From Candidatus Phytoplasma australasiaticum subsp. taiwanense (GTDB lineage Bacteria; Bacillota_I; Bacilli_A; Acholeplasmatales; Acholeplasmataceae), in contig CP040925.1 of assembly GCA_001307505.2 (NCBI GenBank), forward strand, positions 372,001 through 436,000: 64,000 bases of DNA. The letters run 5' to 3'. The translations under genes were made by a program, and so were the position numbers. The notes beneath the pieces were generated by a model. It did not search any database and was not told where the DNA came from. It worked only from the letters and a program-made list of their open reading frames with translations. Positions within the stretch are counted from its first letter, which is position 1, and the number at the start of each line of letters is the position of its first letter. Below are positions 62,371 to 64,000 of this stretch, in pieces.

Positions 62371-63384
62371 TTATTTTTTATTATTACTGCTTAAATTATA
62401 ATTTTTACGAATGGTTAATTCTAATTCATGAGCAAGATCTGGATGTTTTAGTAAAAATTCTCGCGCTTTCTCTCTACCTTGACCAATTTGTTGATTATTA
62501 TAACTATACCACATACCATTTTTTTTAATTAAATTTAAACTTACTGCTAAATCTAAAATTTCACTAACTTTAGAAATACCTTTGCCATATAAAATATCAA
62601 AACTAACGGTTTTATAAGGAGAACAAACTTTAGATTTAACAATACGAACATTAGTTTTCACTCCCACAACTTGATCATTCTCTTTAATTAATTCTGATGT
62701 TTTTCGAACATCTAATCTAACAGATGTAAAAAATTTTAATCCTTTACCTCCGGGAGTAACTTCATTATTACCGAAAGTAATTCCTACCTTTTCTCTTAAC
62801 TGATTAATATAAATAAGAATAGCATTAGATTTATAAACGATATGGCTTTGCTTCCTTAAAGCCTGATTCATCATTCGAGCATGTATACCTACGTAAGAAT
62901 CACCGACATCACCATTTAATTCAGCTAAAGGTGCTAAAGCAGCTACAGAATCTACTACCACTAGATCAACAGCATTCTTTTCAAATAACAAATTAGCAAT
63001 ATTTAAAGCAACTTCTCCAGAATCAGGTTGAGATATTAACATTTTATTACAGTCTACTCCTATAGTTTTAGCATAATTAATATCTAAAGAATTCTCAGCA
63101 TCTATAAAAGCAACCGTACCTCCAGATTTTTGAGCTTCTGCTATTACATGCAAAGCTAAAGTAGTTTTACCAGCGCTTTCGGGTCCAAAAATTTCTACAA
63201 TTCTACCTCTAGGTAAACCTCCAATAGATAAAGCTATATCTAATCCTAAAGAACCAGTAGAAATAGATTCTATAGGTTCTACTTTATCGGAGTTCATTTG
63301 CATAATACTACCTTTGCCGAAAATTTTCTCTATTTCACAGATAGTTTGTGTTAAAGGAGGTTTTTTAAATATTTCTTTACTCAT
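62371..63384 (-). CDS. recA: recombinase RecA
   Basis: RecA promotes homologous strand exchange. Walker A is GPESAGKTTLALHV, Walker B LVVVDSVAAL, and the loop region is NQLREKVGITFGNNEVTPGGKGLKF in two adjoining blocks. The frame is open for 18 codons further upstream, but the GAGGTGAT site at 63392-63399 supports the ATG at 63384 (MSKEIF), giving 337 residues. The full catalytic core is present. In a genome with many near-identical introns, RecA could drive rearrangements. Confidence 0.95.
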   Translation of the reverse strand: MSKEIFKKPPLTQTICEIEKIFGKGSIMQMNSDKVEPIESISTGSLGLDIALSIGGLPRGRIVEIFGPESAGKTTLALHVIAEAQKSGGTVAFIDAENSLDINYAKTIGVDCNKMLISQPDSGEVALNIANLLFEKNAVDLVVVDSVAALAPLAELNGDVGDSYVGIHARMMNQALRKQSHIVYKSNAILIYINQLREKVGITFGNNEVTPGGKGLKFFTSVRLDVRKTSELIKENDQVVGVKTNVRIVKSKVCSPYKTVSFDILYGKGISKVSEILDLAVSLNLIKKNGMWYSYNNQQIGQGREKAREFLLKHPDLAHELELTIRKNYNLSSNNKK

Positions 63385-63459
63385 TTGATCAATCACCTCT
63401 ACATATATCATTTTAATAAAATTTAACAATATTATCAAAAATATAATTTTCTATAAAAA

Positions 63460-64000
63460 TTAATTTTTAGAATTAAAATTCGTATAAATTAATTTAAAAT
63501 TTTTTAAAATATAATCCATACCAGAAACAATAATTATAAAAATATTCAAAATTAAAATAATATTAATAAAAAAATACATTTTTAAATTATATCTTGGAAA
63601 TAATTGAAAACAAAAACGTTCTAATTGAGCAGATAAAAGCATTATACTAATGGAAATAAAATTTAAAAAAGTTTTTAATTTGCCGCCAAAAGAAGGAGTC
63701 ATAATATGCTTTTTTTCAAAAGCTAATAATCTAATACCCATAACAATAAAATCTCTTATAATAGTCACGATTAAAAAACTTAAAACATAATTAACAATTT
63801 TTTCATTATCTTGATGTAATAAATTATTATTTTGACATAAAATTAGTAAATAAAAAGAAGAGATAATGACTAATAATTTATCCGCTATAGGATCGAAAAA
63901 TTTTCCAAAAATAGTTGTTTGAAGAAATTTTCTCGCAATAAAGCCATCTAAATAATCAGTTATAGATGCTACTAAAAAAATAATATTAAAATAAATTTTA
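63460..64000 (-). CDS. pgsA: phosphatidylglycerophosphate synthase, 5' end cut by window
   Basis: This is a partial CDP-alcohol phosphatidyltransferase; the start lies beyond 64000. The diagnostic motif D-x2-D-G-x2-A-R-x8-G-x3-D-x3-D is visible as [10 protein letters not shown] and [10 protein letters not shown] (about 63840-63960). Membrane helices follow. It makes phosphatidylglycerophosphate from CDP-diacylglycerol. It precedes recA, as in Firmicutes (pgsA-cinA-recA), with cinA missing. Confidence 0.88.
   Translation of the reverse strand, partial: KIYFNIIFLVASITDYLDGFIARKFLQTTIFGKFFDPIADKLLVIISSFYLLILCQNNNLLHQDNEKIVNYVLSFLIVTIIRDFIVMGIRLLAFEKKHIMTPSFGGKLKTFLNFISISIMLLSAQLERFCFQLFPRYNLKMYFFINIILILNIFIIIVSGMDYILKNFKLIYTNFNSKN

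Overview
The window looks like a piece of a phytoplasma chromosome ('Candidatus Phytoplasma', Mollicutes, Acholeplasmatales). The DNA is extremely A+T-rich. UGA acts as a stop, because full-length proteins are read with the standard bacterial code, which argues against Mycoplasma or Spiroplasma. The gene set is a reduced Firmicutes-type housekeeping set mixed with small secreted or single-membrane-segment proteins typical of these wall-less insect and plant parasites. The species cannot be told from the sequence alone.

Layout: eno (+, 86-3189); two membrane-anchored unknown proteins (+); glnS (-); a small secreted peptide (+); an alpha/beta hydrolase and two membrane proteins (-), one with an OTU-protease-like motif; an M24 aminopeptidase and a YD-type repeat protein (+). 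A long minus-strand run follows, in transcription order: rpmF, alaS, ruvX, trmR-like, greA, yqeG, yqeK, rsmD, yneF, an unknown gene, osmC-like, two nlpA-like genes, sufS and sufU (31.5 kb down to 13.6 kb). A second minus run is tig, lon, secG, rpsU, ybeY, era, glyS, dnaG, rpoD and trmK, with a split tRNA-Arg between the two runs. Then come trxA and truB (+), tsaE, tsaB and tsaD (-), gyrB and gyrA (-), two secreted or coiled-coil proteins (+), a tRNA cluster His-Gln-Leu-Trp (+), and nrdF, recA and partial pgsA (-).

The striking feature is a large population of group II introns inside essential genes. Ten elements keep both a 5' and a 3' end, and three more are truncated or fossil copies. Introns interrupt eno (twice), sufS, alaS, yqeG (twice, by two families), truB, tRNA-Leu(UAG) and tRNA-Arg(UCU). 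Removing each intron at the same 5' (GGGCG or GGACG) and 3' (CTATCNNNAT) ends restores an uninterrupted reading frame or a complete tRNA. Every intron lies in the sense orientation of its host gene. In every gene-interrupting copy the expected EBS1 segment is complementary to the last 6-8 exon bases of that particular host gene, so the copies have diverged to match different targets.

Three copies carry the reverse-transcriptase/maturase gene, but none is intact. The sufS and alaS copies share one in-frame amber codon just after RT motif A and have no other visible lesion. The third copy, between tsaB and tsaD, is frameshifted and deleted. Most other introns are ORF-less. Expression of enolase, alanyl-tRNA synthetase, cysteine desulfurase, TruB, YqeG and two tRNAs therefore seems to depend on splicing helped by a maturase that is elsewhere in the genome, split into two polypeptides, or made by amber read-through. 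This inferred trans-splicing network, in a bacterium with a reduced genome, is the main candidate for an undescribed system here.
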